Positions 44,553 to 58,800 of a DNA stretch of 64,000 nt are shown here, in pieces. The notes below the pieces were generated by a model, which was not told the DNA's origin, searched no databases, and saw only the letters and a program-made list of their open reading frames with translations. The DNA is from Scedosporium boydii (taxonomy: Eukaryota; Ascomycota; Sordariomycetes; Microascales; Microascaceae): NCBI GenBank assembly GCA_002221725.1, contig NJFT01000165.1, positions 27,853 through 91,852 of the forward strand. Direction: 5' to 3'. The translations under genes and the position numbers were made by a program. Within the stretch, counting starts at the first letter, position 1. Each line of letters begins with the position of its first letter.

Positions 44553-45902
44553 AAGTTCCGAGGAGTTCCCGAACCCCGCCTTTCAACACCACAGCTTTCG
44601 TCCCAACACATTAATTTCAATTGCAAATTACTCCATCAATTTTAATTATGCCACGTGCAGGCCCTCATCATTCTCCTCACAAGAGAACGAGGATTGTAAC
44701 AAATTATTTTGCAGGAAAAACTGCGCGCAGGATCGGATTCGAAGAGGGCATCTCTGCTCGGGCTGTGTACGCAGTTGTGGAACGGTATCAGCATCAAACA
44801 AGTGCACGAGATCGACCTCGCTCAGGGCGCCCAAAATCACTATCTGAGCGGGATAAAAGGCATATTTTTATAATCATCCAAGGCAATCCTTTTATTCAGA
44901 ACCGCGAATTGCTTGAGGAAGCTGGCCTAGCTTGTTCAATCACGACCATAACTCAATACCTCAGATTACAAGGCATGGAACATTGGAAAGCTCTACGACG
45001 GCCGAAATTGACGCCTGAGATAGCCCGTCTACGGCTCAATTTTGCGAGAAGCTTCGCAGATAAGCCAGAAAGCTTTTGGATGGTCTGGATTTGCTCAGAC
45101 GAAGTCACAGTTGTCAAGGGACAAGGGGAGAGACAGAAGTGGGTTTTTTGCCGAAGGGTATGCTTACAAACTCCTTAATTTCTCGACAACTAATGAAGAT
45201 ATAGGGAGAGCGATTATATCCACGGAATGTACAGCCACAAGAGAAACCGTCTCGTCAATCTCAAATGTTTTGGGCCGGGTTTGCTGGCTTGCGACGTACG
45301 TCTCTTGTGCCCTTGATTGGGGACCCCGAGTCCCCAGGGGGTGGCATAACAGCGCACAGAATTCAAGCTTGCCTTGAAGAAAACCTCTCAACAATTGCAG
45401 AGCCGGGCTATACCTTCCTTCAAATAATGCCCCTGTACACACAGCTGCTAGGGTTCAAATTTGGCTGCAAAATTGGGCTGAAGAGAACGGGGTCACGGTC
45501 GCAAATTTTCCCCCTACAGCCCTGACCTCAACCCCATTTTAAATATCTGGCCCTTGATTAAAAAAACAGGATAATAAAAGCACATCCAGAATTAAATGAC
45601 ATGCCTCGGACAAACAGGACAAAAAGACTGCTAGTCTAGGCTGCCGTTGAAGCTTGGGAAGGTCTTGAAGATAGGATCTTGGAAAACCGGTGGAAATCAA
45701 TGCCTAAGAGATTAAAGGCGGTCAGAGACGCACGCGGCTGGTATACTAAATATTAATATAGACTACCAAAAAACCCTTCTCCTGGCCATTACAATTCTCT
45801 ATTCAATGAAACAATTGGCCTTCATTTGGCTGAGAAATCTGGGTTCAAACTTCCTGTGATGGAGGAAGGGCGTGGGCCGGGATCGGGAACTCCTCGGAAC
45901 TT
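44553..45902 (+). mobile_element. Decayed Tc1/mariner-type DNA transposon
   Basis: A 1350-base element bounded by inverted ends AAGTTCCGAGGAGTTCCCGA (44553) and the matching reverse complement ending at 45902, about 20 perfect bases extending imperfectly further. It encloses a Tc1/IS630-type transposase remnant. No TA target duplication is evident at the present edges. It separates the MFS promoter from the esterase. Confidence 0.82.
44648..45756 (+). pseudogene. Tc1/mariner-type transposase pseudogene
   Basis: The first 177 codons are open from the ATG at 44648 to a stop at 45176. They contain the helix-turn-helix region (FEEGISARAVYAVVERYQ), the GRPKSLS linker and the first catalytic Asp in CSDEVTV. 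The frame then breaks several times: MFWAGFAGLRRTSLVPLIGD reads in another frame from about 45264; the second catalytic region reads LQIMPLYT where an Asp-Asn pair is expected (small deletion at about 45422); the third (PPTALTS...) is frameshifted near 45510. It ends with TKY-stop at 45756. It cannot encode an active enzyme. Confidence 0.85.
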
Positions 45903-45966
45903 GTCGGGGCCTACTGTACCTCATCCTTCAACCTATGTACCTGAGAATTAGCAACGGACCACGCTC

Positions 45967-46004
45967 CTTCGGGCCCACGGCTTCCGCGGACCTAGGTTCC
46001 GAAT
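45967..46004 (+). promoter_or_regulatory. Cluster motif copy 9
   Basis: CTTCCGCGGACCTAGGTTCCGAA with core at 45984-45989, preceded by TTCGGGCCCACGG. The CGG and CCG half-sites are present but more widely spaced than in copies 4 to 6. About 200 bases upstream of the esterase start. Confidence 0.4.
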
Positions 46005-46188
46005 GGGCCCAGTGAGTTGGCCAACCACCTCCCTGCCAAGCGCTAACCCCGAAGTACTGATGTATGGTTATCTGCCTGTCAGATCAAGAACACGGACTAT
46101 TTATTATTGAGCGGATGTATGTGCTTGGGTAACTAAACTCACTCGTATCATTTTCTGTTGTGCACTAAATTTGTCTCATTATACGACC

Positions 46189-47545
<1,357 letters not shown>

Positions 47546-47954
47546 TATTACGATCCTAACACTAACTCTTCAGGTTATCAGGTGGGTACAGTTGGCGTCA
47601 GGGTTGAGGGTGCCTGTTATAAAGTAAGTAAGGCAATCAAGTAGTATTTACAAGATATTAGTGAGAAGTATATATTTAAGTGTAGGGGTATAGTTGTACT
47701 TAAATTGACTACTAGAGAGTCTTAAAGATAAACTAGATATATAATAAAAACTGTAGTTTATATAGACATTTTCCTTCCAAGCTCTCTACACAGGTTAGTT
47801 CTTAAGTCAACTAATTAGTCGCTTTAGTCCACAATCAATTAGTCGCTTATTAAGATAACTAATTAATTACTTCTTAGCAAAGGCGACCATGTAACTTATA
47901 GTTCTACCATACCATACTGCTTCCTCATAACCTAGTCGCAGCCATATCATAATA
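47546..47954 (-). repeat. LTR, family B-like, reverse, RIP-degraded
   Basis: About 409 bases from TATTACGATCCTAACACT to CATATCATAATA, the mutated reverse form of the family B LTR. It is followed by the reversed polypurine tract (AATCTCCCCTCTCCC), so it is the 3' LTR of a minus-strand element whose body lies to the right. The five bases before it are AAACC, inside the esterase exon; the matching copy at the far end was not found. Confidence 0.8.
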
Positions 47955-48164
47955 TAATCTCCCCTCTCCCTTAATCTTTATCTCTAAAGACCTATTAGTT
48001 TTAATTTTCTTTTTTTCTTTTTTTATAAATCTTATTTTAACTTTATATTATCTTTATAGTTATATAAAATTATATTTTTAAATCTTATTTTTCTAAAATA
48101 ATAACTTTTAAAATTAATTAAGAGTACTTAATATAAGTAGTTAATAATATCTTTTTTTAATAGT
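47955..48164 (-). mobile_element. Internal fragment of the element behind the 47546 LTR
   Basis: Starts with the reversed polypurine tract and the conserved run TCTTTATCTCTAAAGACCTA also seen beside the LTR at 18853. Beyond about 48160 continuity is lost. Confidence 0.5.
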
Positions 48165-48400
48165 ATTGAGACAGGAAATAAGATAACTAGTGTAAGAAGG
48201 ATTCAGTTCTCGTGTGGAATGGAAGAGCGGCAGCGGAAGAACTTTCTTCCTTGCCTAGGGGGGTAGAGTATATTTATTTCTTTTCTTTTCTTCTATCTCA
48301 TCGGAGAGGGGAGATCATCTTTTAAGTTTATTATTATTATTAGTTCTTTCTTTAATTTAATTAACTTCTTTTATCTAGTTCTATCTAGTCCTCATCATTG
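48165..48400. repeat. GC-normal patch, possible LTR of another element
   Basis: Begins TGAGACAGGAAATAAG and ends near CTAGTCCTCATCA, followed by TTGGTGACGTCCTGC, which has the look of a primer-binding site. The ends TGAG...CTCA are LTR-like, but no second copy or target duplication was found. Confidence 0.3.
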
Positions 48401-50904
48401 GTGACGTCCTGCTACTTGTTCTAGCTTAATATATGTTATAGAGTGCTTCTTTAGGTACTAACTTAATTCTTCAACCTCCCCCTATTTAGAGACCTTCTTT
48501 TTTCTAATCTAGCTCTATTTCTATTAATCAATAGTTCTGACAACTATCTATTCCTATTAGAGGTTTTATAGCAGCTTCTTATAGGAAATACTATAAACTA
48601 TTAACTAAATTATTTTCTTTTTCTTATAGTATATAGATAGGTTATACTATTCTATTTTACTATCTTTAACTAAAAATTAATATATTATTAACTCTAGTAA
48701 TAATATAAAAGTTTATTTATTATATTATCTAAGTATATATATAAGGATATACTATATATAGCTTAAGAAAAGACTAGTATTATTAAGAAGTATATATTTT
48801 TTAAAAGTTAGTTAATAATTAAAACTTTAACTTGCTTCTTAAAATAACTTATCTACTGCGAGAAACGCCTTTTGTCTTCAACTATACTCCGACCAGGCTC
48901 TACAGCTAAGTCATCTGACAGTAAGTCCTATACTACAGTGCACTCTTACTCATGCCTTACAATTGTCTCTTTAAGGCTATCTATCAGTCCCCGTAGATAG
49001 GCCTTATTCTTAGGTCTAATAGTATTATACTCTCTATCCTCTAATTATTCTCTTATATATTCTAAGTATTATAATATTAATATTATTTTACTTTATTAAT
49101 ATATAGTTATATAACTTCTTATTATTTATTATTAGGATAATTATTATAGTATAAATTTTTATTACCTTATTTATTATTCTATTTCCCTATAGCCTCTAAT
49201 TAGTCTCTAATTAGATAATATACTTATTTTTTATTATTTTAGTTAGCTCTTTATTATAGGGCTTAGTTAAGTTACCTACTAACTATAAATATCTTATTAT
49301 ATTATATTATTTCTTCTAAGAAATTTTTCTTTTTTATATATATTATTATCTTTTACTTTATATTAATAACTATTTCTTTTTTAAAATATTATATATTTCT
49401 CTTTCTAATTTATTAGTAATATTTTCTTATTAAAAACTAACTATCTTATAAGATATTTATAATTATTTTCTTATTTAAGATTATATCTTAGCTTTACTTT
49501 ATTAAAGGTAATTTACTAATCTCTTATAATTTTAAAATTAAATAGTCTATAAGATTTAGTATTTAATCTTACTTTTATTATATTATAAGCTATTATTATT
49601 TTACTTAAACTCTCTATTTCTCTATAAACTCTAGTTATATTTATATTCTTTACTATATAGATAAGAAAACTTATTATAAGGTTTAAATCTCTACTTTTTA
49701 GCTAGCTAGACTATACTAATCTTTTATTTTTCTAGATTCCTAATAAACTTCTAGGAACTAGTTAATAAGTTTTAATATTTTAAATAGATATTATAGTTTA
49801 ATAGGTTATTAAAGATTATTATAAGTTAGATATTAAGCTCTTTATAGATTAAAATTTACTTAAATACCTCTATTCCCTTTTATAAGATTTTATAGATAAT
49901 ATTATTTATATTATATTCTCTAAAGAGTCTAATTAAAATAAGAGTATACTTTTTATTATATAAGCTTAGCTTTACTTTAATATAATTACTATTATCTAGA
50001 GCTTAGTATATATCTTACTTCCCTTTACTTCTTCTCTTCTATTATATTCTCTAAGCTAACTTTACTTTATTATTTAAGTCTAAAACTATAACTTTTAAGA
50101 GATCTAATACTATCTTACTATCTTTAGTTATATTAAGTTAGAGAGAGCTTATTATAAGACTTCTAAGGAAATCTAGAAAGCTATTACCTTTATTAATAAT
50201 AGTCTTTACTTCTATAATCTTTATAATATTTTTAACTTTATCTAAGTTTTAATTTCTTTTATTTATAATTTTACTATCTTTACTAACTATCTTAATAACT
50301 TATTTTATACTTATAATATTTTTTCTAAAGTTAATAAAAGTAAAGCTAATTTAAAGAAAAATAAAATATAAATTAATTATTAGTAAATTTACTAAATAGA
50401 TATAGATATAATCTTTTTAAATTATAATTATTTTTTTATTAATAAAGCTAATATAATTTAAGATATCTTATATATTTTTAGCTTACTTACTACTAAGAAT
50501 ATAAAGTCTTAATATTACCATTATATTTTATATAAACTTACCCTAACTTAGCTAGATATTTAGTACTAAATTTATAATACTTATATTTATATAAGTACTT
50601 AGGTCTAACTTCTTAAAAGTACTAACTTAGAGGAGGAAGATAAGGATACTATTAGTAGTACTAGTAGTAATAATAATAGTAATAGTAGTAATAGTAATAA
50701 AGGTACTAGTCCTAGTACTCCTACTTTCTATTTCCCTATTTAGAAATATTATAAGATAAATAGTAGTAGTTTTATATATAAGTATCTTACTCTCTATAAG
50801 TATATTACTACTTATATTATTAATCCTAATAGTAAGTCTAAGGGTTAGAGTAAGATAGAGGGTAATAGTATTAGTACTAATATATCTTAGGTATTTCTAT
50901 AATC
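48401..50904. repeat. AT-rich RIP-degraded DNA
   Basis: Stop-filled AT-rich sequence, with a less mutated patch at about 48850-48990 and a Ser/Asn-type low-complexity stretch at 50619-50715. The element type is not established. Confidence 0.5.
50619..50715 (+). repeat. Low-complexity Ser/Asn/Thr triplet tract
   Basis: AGT/AAT/ACT triplets follow GAGGAGGAAGATAAGGAT; in the plus frame this reads as an acidic start, then Ser/Asn repeats and SPSTPTF. It could be a coding remnant of a transposon protein or a microsatellite-like tract made of TAG triplets in another frame. Confidence 0.35.
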
Positions 50905-53063
50905 TAGTTATTTCTTTTCTCTTTTTTTTTTTTAAGTTATATTAATAGTTTCTTTATATCTAGTTAATTTATAGTTTACTTTTTAGTTAATATTATTTTT
51001 TAAAGGTATCTAGATTATTTAGTTTTAGTTTTAATTTTAATTAATTAATATTTTATTACCTTCTTTATTATAGAATTCGATCTTTGTATTTTTTATTAAT
51101 TATCTTACTTATAATAAGACTTTAGTTTCTTTTTCTAATATCTTTATACTACTTCCTATATATTTTTTAGATACTTTTCTAATTCTTATATATTATATTC
51201 TATAAGCCAGCCTTCTTACTTTATAAAATATTATTTCTTATCTTTAATTTATTAATATATAACTACTTCTTCTAAGGCCTATTCTTCTAATTTCTCTAAG
51301 TTAAGGAGTATATCTTCTCTATATCTCTCCTCTACCCTATTATACTAAGGCTCTAGTAATAATATATAGAAGATATTATATACCTAGCTATGATATTTTA
51401 ATAATTCTACTTAATAAATCTATATCTCTATCTTTTTAACTATAGTTACTTAGAAGTAAGTTAGTATAATTTTTTTCTTACCTATTTTAAAATAGAAATT
51501 TTCTATTAATAGTCCTATAACTTAACTAATATTAAAATTTATTAAAGTATACTTTTAGTTATATATATATATATATATTTAATACTTATTCTCTATTAGT
51601 AATACTCTACTACTTTTTTTATTACTACTAAGTAAGTTAAATATTCCTTAACTCCCTAGACCTTCTCTAACTAGTCTATAATATATTTAATATAATATAA
51701 ATAATATCTATATAAAGCTTTAAATAAGGATACCCTTAATATTATATTTACTATATTATTTATAGTAAATTCTATCTTCCTAGTCTTCTTTAACTAGTAA
51801 TAGAGAAGTTAGTTAGTATATATTCTTAGGTACTTTATAATTATAGAATAAGAGTACTTATTAGCTCTATCTATTTAAGAGTACTAGGCTATTAAGATTT
51901 ACTTCTTTATATTTAAGGCTAGATAGAGTTTTAATTAGAAAGTACTTATAAACAGGCTATCTTAATTACTAGTAATATCTTTAAGAGTACTAAAGTAATA
52001 TTTAACTTCTTAATATAATAATATTACTAACTTTATAGCTATTATTATCTTCTTTATAGAGATTAGGACTATTATCTAAGTAAATTAATATAATATTATA
52101 AGTATTAAATTATATAACTCTCTATCTAAGTAAATACTATTTAGAAGTTTTATAATAAAATCTAGGCTAATTTTTTAAAAAAGATACTTAAAAATTAATA
52201 GAAATTAAAGTATATTATACTTCTTATAATATAATCTACTTATATACTAATACTAGTTATAAATATATATATAATCTTAGATATCTAAGTATATATTAGC
52301 TTAGTAAAATTTATATTTTAATAAATCTAGTATCTAGTTGATATTTATATAACTTATTTATAAGTTATTATAATATTTATATAATAACTTTACTTTTAAG
52401 GAGCCCTCTTTAGAAATTACTAGATAGCTTTTATAAGATAAAGTCCTATCTAAAGCTAAATAATATCTATTCTTTATATTAGTATCTTATAAACTATTAA
52501 TAAGTTCTTTATAATTAAGATTTAACTATTATAATTAATATATAGTCTTCTAGAACTTAATACTGGTTATTAAAAAAAATACTATTTTATTTTTTATAAT
52601 TTCTATTATAATTAAATATAAAATTTATTAATTATAAATTAATATCTTAGCTCTAGCTAATAGCTTTAAATTATTACTATCTAATTAGTAAATAGTCTCT
52701 ATAGCTTTTCTTAACTATCTTCCTAAGCTAGAAGTCTTAGCTTACCTCCTTATAATTACTACTATATACTAGCTAACTTTTATTCTTAGCTAATATATAT
52801 TATATTTATATTCTACTATATAGCTTATTATTACTACTTAACTTTTAAAGATAGCTACTTATATCTAGCAGCTAGGGTTTCTATTAGCTATAAGATCTTA
52901 AATAGTACCTATATACTTCTTATACTCTCCTCTAATATAGGTCTCTCTTACCTTTACTTCTAGTATAGCTTTATATACTTAGTATCTTAAAATACTTAAC
53001 AGCTCTCTTATAAAGTAAACTTTCTAGTTTATAATTAAGATAAGGTCTATTAAATATACTTCT
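50905..53063 (-). mobile_element. Minus-strand chromovirus, 3' part (integrase, chromodomain), RIP-degraded
   Basis: Read on the minus strand. Integrase zinc-binding and core remnants run from about 52440 to 51650, with SLDFI-type residues at about 52160 and a NNIVN...SLFKALY block near 51750. A VYNIFYILLLEP-like stretch and a chromodomain (YFIK-EGWLIEYN at 51181-51235) follow. A purine run on the minus strand at about 50910-50935 may be its polypurine tract. The pol frame continues on the other side of the inserted element at 60999. Confidence 0.72.
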
Positions 53064-53491
53064 TGTCACGACTAGGCCGCGACATGGGCCGCAGGGAAGG
53101 CGGTAAGGAGCGGTAGTAATGACGAAAAGGTACGTGATCATGGAAAAGATGATCGGACGGTCGGGGATCGACCGACTAGTAATCGATCAGAAGGAATCCG
53201 ACCAACCAGATAGTTGAGAACTAGCTAATCGACCAGCCTACTACACACTAAAAATAGATAGAAGGAATATCTATATAAAGCTATAATATTTCCTACTAGT
53301 CTAGTTATCTTTTAGACTCTTTAATAGTCAATACAAGTAACATCTATACCCTATACTTATATATATACTCTCAATACCTATTATTATAAATACTACTCAA
53401 CTACCTCACTTATCTCTAAACAGATACCTACTATCCCAGCACCTACCTATTCCATTAATCAGCTAGAACCTAAAGTATTAGGATTATAATA
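53064..53491 (+). repeat. 5' LTR of element 53064-60998
   Basis: 428 bases, TGTCACGACTAGG to the mutated end TTATAATA. Its first 150 bases stay GC-normal. Confidence 0.9.
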
Positions 53492-55415
53492 TATTAACTA
53501 CTCCTATTTAGTAAGTAACCCTATCTAGTAATATACTAACTAAGAAAATAATATATCAACTACTAAAAGAAGTACTACTTTTATAAAAGATATAAAGAAG
53601 GCCTATATAGCCTTCTAGGAAGAAAAAGATTAGCTTAAGGCTAAGAAGTAGTAACTTAAAGATAAGTTATCTACTAGTAATAACTATATTAAGTAGCTAG
53701 AAGACTAGGTTACTTATCCCCAATATAAGATTCTACCTTCTAAGCTCTATAATAGAAGGAAGAGAGTACTTTAAGGATTTCTAATATAAGCTTAAGCCTA
53801 TCTCTTATATTATTATCTTAATCTTACTAGGGAAGAGGACTAGGTACTTACTATTACTATATTCCTTACTAGGGATGCTCTAGCCTAGTTTAAACTATAG
53901 ATAAGGGACTTCTTAGAAAACCTATTAAGTAGGAACTAGGATAAAGAAACCTAAAAACTCTTTAGAAAGTATAAGGACTTTAAGTAAGCTCTAAAGGGTA
54001 CCTTTAGTAACCTAGATAAAGAATAAGCTAATAAGTGATAACTTGAAAACCTATGCTAGAAAGGAGCTACCTCTTAGTATACTACTAAATTCTAATAGGT
54101 AGTATCTTATCTTAACTAGGAAGACAAGCCCCTAATAGCCTAATTCTATATTAGACTTAAGGATAAAGTTAAAGATAAACTATATAAGATAGATTAACTA
54201 GGAGACTTATCTAAATATATTACTATAGTAATATAAATCAATAATTGATAATATAAATAATATATAAAAAAACGAGGATAAGGATAATCCTATATTAAAA
54301 AAAAGCCTACTTATAAAACTACTATATAGAGAACCTATATAAAACTTATAGAACTTAGTACTAGTACTATAAAATAAACTCCCTTTAAGAAACTTAAAGA
54401 GAAGTTAGGAAAATACTATAAATATAAGTAATATAGCTACTATATAAGAGAATACTAGATAAGGTATAAGCCTAAGCTAGGCTATAAAAGACTTAATAGA
54501 AAGAAATTTAGATTTAAGTTTATATTAGAAGGGAAAACTTAATAGCTAGGAGCTAGTACTATTAATTATAAATCCTTATTATAGACTATATATTATAATA
54601 ATAACTATACTACTTACTAAAGCAATAAAAATAGAGCTAACTATTATTTAAAGAAACTATAAATACTTAGGATAATAAAATAAAAAGAAACTACTAAAGG
54701 ATAGAAAATTAAGAAGTAAATAGAATAAACTAAAAAGAAGTTACTAGAGGAGTTTAAGCTACTTTAACTAGAGGACCTAATATATAAATAATACTATAAT
54801 AAGGCCTACCTTTACTACTACTAGCTACTAGCATTACTATAATAGGTAGTATACCTCTAAAAACTAGAAAGAGTAGCTACTAAGTAATAAGAAGAATAGT
54901 TTAATACCCTATTTATTAACTACTATACTACTCTTAAGGACTATAAAGAACAAGAAGCCCTCTAGACTATTATTAAGAAACTAGAGAAAAAAGCTCTTTA
55001 GTAAGTCCTAGAAATTAGGAAAGAAAAGCTAGATCTAAAGTAGCTTAAGTAAGAAGCTACTTAGTACTTTAAAAACTCTAAAAGCACTACTAAGTAATAG
55101 AGATATTACTTAGAAACCCTATACTACCTAAGGTTAAAACTAGGACTTAATATAATAAGTAGGGAACCCTCTATAGAGAAAGGAAAAGGAGCTAGGTTAC
55201 TAATAAAGGACTTAGATACTCCTTTTAATATATAGAACCCTAATAATAAAATATAGGAAGAATAGAAGTAGTTTATAAAAGAATAATAGATAAACTAAAG
55301 GAAAGTAGTAAAGAGAGAAGCTCCTTTTACCTAGTATAGAGATACTAGTAGAAGCTAAATACCCTATAAAAGACTTAACTAATACTATAATAGGAAGTTA
55401 GATGATATTATATTA

Positions 55416-55854
55416 TGTTACAATCCTAACACTGCAGGTTTCGGCTGATCAATGGGATAGGAAGGTGCTGGGATAGCAGGGGCCTGTTTAGGGATAAGCG
55501 AGGCGATCGAGCAGTATTCACAATGATAAGTGCTGAGAGTGCGTATACAAGTGTAGGGTGTAGATGTTACTTGCATTGACTACTGAAGAGTCTGGAAGAT
55601 AACTAGACTAGTGGGGGACATCGTAGCTTTATATAGACACTTCTTCCATCCGTCTTCAGTTCCTTATCGTAGTCGATCGAGTCCTTGCTCGATCGCCCAG
55701 TCGATCCTTGGTTCGACCGGCCGGTCGGTCGGATGGCCGTCCGACCGACTCGTCGGACGCCACGCCGCCCGATTCCATGACTAAGCTATTTTAATTCTGC
55801 CGTTCTTCGCTCACCGCCCTGCTCACGTGATGTGGCCGCGGCCAGCTCATGACA
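55416..55854 (-). repeat. Nested solo LTR, family A, unmutated
   Basis: 439 bases, TGTTACAATCCTAACACTGC to CAGCTCATGACA, the reverse complement of the family A LTR, with perfect target duplication TATTA (55411-55415 and 55855-55859). It is GC-normal inside a fully AT-shifted element. The sister element at about 8900 has the undisturbed site, confirming the insertion. Confidence 0.95.
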
Positions 55855-58800
55855 TATTAGACCTTATTAACCATTAAAAATAAATTAATAATCTTTACTA
55901 TACTATCTTTAACAAAGTAGACCTTAATATAAAGATCGATAATGTAGAAAAAGAGGGCCTCTAAAATAATAAGAAATAATAGAAGGAGATCTAGGAACTT
56001 TAATAATAAGTCTAAGGACTATAGAAAGAAAAAGAAACCTAAGAAACTAAAATAACTATAGAAAAGTTTATAGAAAAACTAGAGGGGTAAATATACCTCC
56101 TTAAAGCCTAATAGGGACCTATAACTAAACCTAGAAGAACAAATCCTATAGAATTAGAGAATCTCTATAAAGAACTCTAGAAAGAGATTAATAAATAATA
56201 TAAACTTACCTAAAACCTAGTTATTAATCTATAAGAAATAATAGAGCTAAATAAGTAGTAATAAAAGCAATATTAGAAGATTAAGAGGCTCTAATAACAA
56301 ATAGCCAGCTTGTAAAGGTTATAGTATAGTAGCTTAATATCAGTTACTAAAGAAGTTATAAGGATAATAGGACCTGGACCTCAGTAAGAACTATAAGAAA
56401 TAAATATTATAGAAGGATAGTAGATCTACTACCTAAAGGTACCTATTACTCTAGCTAGATAAGAATTCCTGGCTCTAGTAGATAGTAGGGTATAAGGAAA
56501 CTTTATTTTCCTAATAATTATTAACTAGCTAGAACTACTATAGGTAGAAAAATACTAACTATATGCTCTAAATATATATAATAGAATACTAGTAGACTAT
56601 AAAGGCAAGGTAGTTAGTATAGAGACTATATACTTCTATATTACTATTATAGGAAGAGTTAACTATATTTCTTTTAATATTATTAAAATTACTAAATATC
56701 CTATTATACTAGAAATACTATAGTTGTAAATAAAGAACTTATAAATTAATTAGATAACTAATTAACTTACTTAAAATGAAACTAAGCGAGGCCTAAGAAA
56801 TAACTTAGCTACTAAGTAGTATTAACTAGAGGAGTTACCCTTAAGCAAGCTAAGAGCCTTTAGAATAATAATCTACTTTAAAGTACTTACTATAAAAGAT
56901 TTAAATTACCTATTAAAAGGAAGAAAGTATAAACAAGTATATATAATAAGAGCTATAATAGCCTTTAAAACCTTACTACTAGTAGAAGAAATACTATAGT
57001 ATATACTTAAGAAATACTAAAAGTATAATAAAGTATTTACTAAAGAACTAGATACTAAGTTACTAAAATATAGCTAGTAGGACTATAAGATACTACTAAA
57101 GGAAGGCACTTAACTAAAATTTATATCTATCTATAACCTTAATAAGGTATAGTAGTAAGTACTAAAAGACTATATAGTAAAAATACTAAAGAAGGGATAT
57201 ATTAGGTCCTTAATATTACTAATAAGATACTTAATCCTTTAAGTTCTAAAGAAGAATAGTAAATTATAAATATATATAGACTATTAGTAACTTAATAAGA
57301 TTACTATTAAAAACTAATACTTACTACTACTTATCTTAAAACTATAGGATATACTCTAAGAAATATAGTAGTTTATAACTTTAAACTTAAGAGAAGTATA
57401 TAACTTAATCTATATTAAGGAAGATAATAAATAGAAGACTATCTTTAAAATATACTTTAAATACTTTAAATACTTAGTTATACCTTTTAGGTTAACAAAT
57501 GTCCCTACAAGCTTCTAGATAATAATCAACTATATCCTATAAGAATATTTAGACTATTTTATAATTATATACCTTAATGATATCTTTATCTTCTTAGGAA
57601 TACTAGAAGAATATAAGGAATATATATATAAAGTCCTATAAAAGTTATAAGAGATAAAGCTACTAGTAGAACTAGCTAAGTATAAATTCTATAGGTAATA
57701 AGTAGACTTTCTTAGATATATAATCTAGCCTAGGAAGATCTAAATATAAGAATTAAAAGTTAAAGCTATTTTAAAATAGTTAATACTAATTAATATTATA
57801 AAAGTTAGGGGTTTCCTTAGATTTCTTAACTTCTATAGGAAATTTTTAAGAGGCTATAGTATATATATATAAGCCCTTATAGAACTCACTAAGAAAAACA
57901 AACTATTCTAATAAGGACTAGAGGAATAGAAAGCATTTTAAGAAGCTAAGCAATTAGTATATAAGTAACCTATACTCTATTAAGTAGATCTTATAAAACC
58001 CTTTAAATTAGAAATAGATATATTAGACTATAGTCTAAGTATGTAGCTAGGATAATAGAACGAGAATAGTAAGATTTACCTAATAGTATTTATATTAAAG
58101 AAACTTAATAAACTTAAATTATACTATACTATTTCTAATAAAGAACTAATAGCTATCATTAAAGTATTTAAAGAATAGAGATACTACCTTACTAGAGCTA
58201 AATATCTAATTATAGTATACTCTAACTATAAGAACCTTATAGAGTTTACTATAATAAAAGAACTTAATTAGTAATAAGCATAATAGGTAAAAGAACTATC
58301 TAAATATAATTTTAAAATTATATATATTAAAAGAAAAGAAAATAGAAAAGCTAATACTCTTAGCTAAAGACTAGACTATTTTTAGAAAATACTTAAGGAA
58401 GTAGGCATTATTCTCTATTATAATAAAAAAGGAAACTTATAATAACTAGCTATAAACTACTAGCTATAATAGGTTAATCTAATTATAGAGGAAATTAAGA
58501 ACTATTATATAAACCTTGGACTATAAGACTAAATATAGACCCTAGATTAAATGTAGATAATAGTACCTCTAAATCTAGTAGAAAAATTCGTCTAAGCAAT
58601 CTATAAAGTACCTTATAATAGGTACCTAGGAATTATAAAAACTATAGAAAAAGTACTAAAGGAATACTATATCCTATACTTTAAAAAGGTAACTACTAAA
58701 ATTATAGCTAAATGCTCTCAGTATAGAAAGAATAAAAATTAACCTTATAAGCCTTATAAGTAATTATAACTTATACTAATACTAGAAGTACTATAGTAGA

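Noticed and set aside
22550..46004. CCGCGG hexamer alone as the regulatory signal
   Set aside because: The hexamer also appears in coding exons (about 21153, 33037, 38386) and in an LTR (about 55836). Only the extended form with flanking TCGG or AYTCCG is used as evidence.
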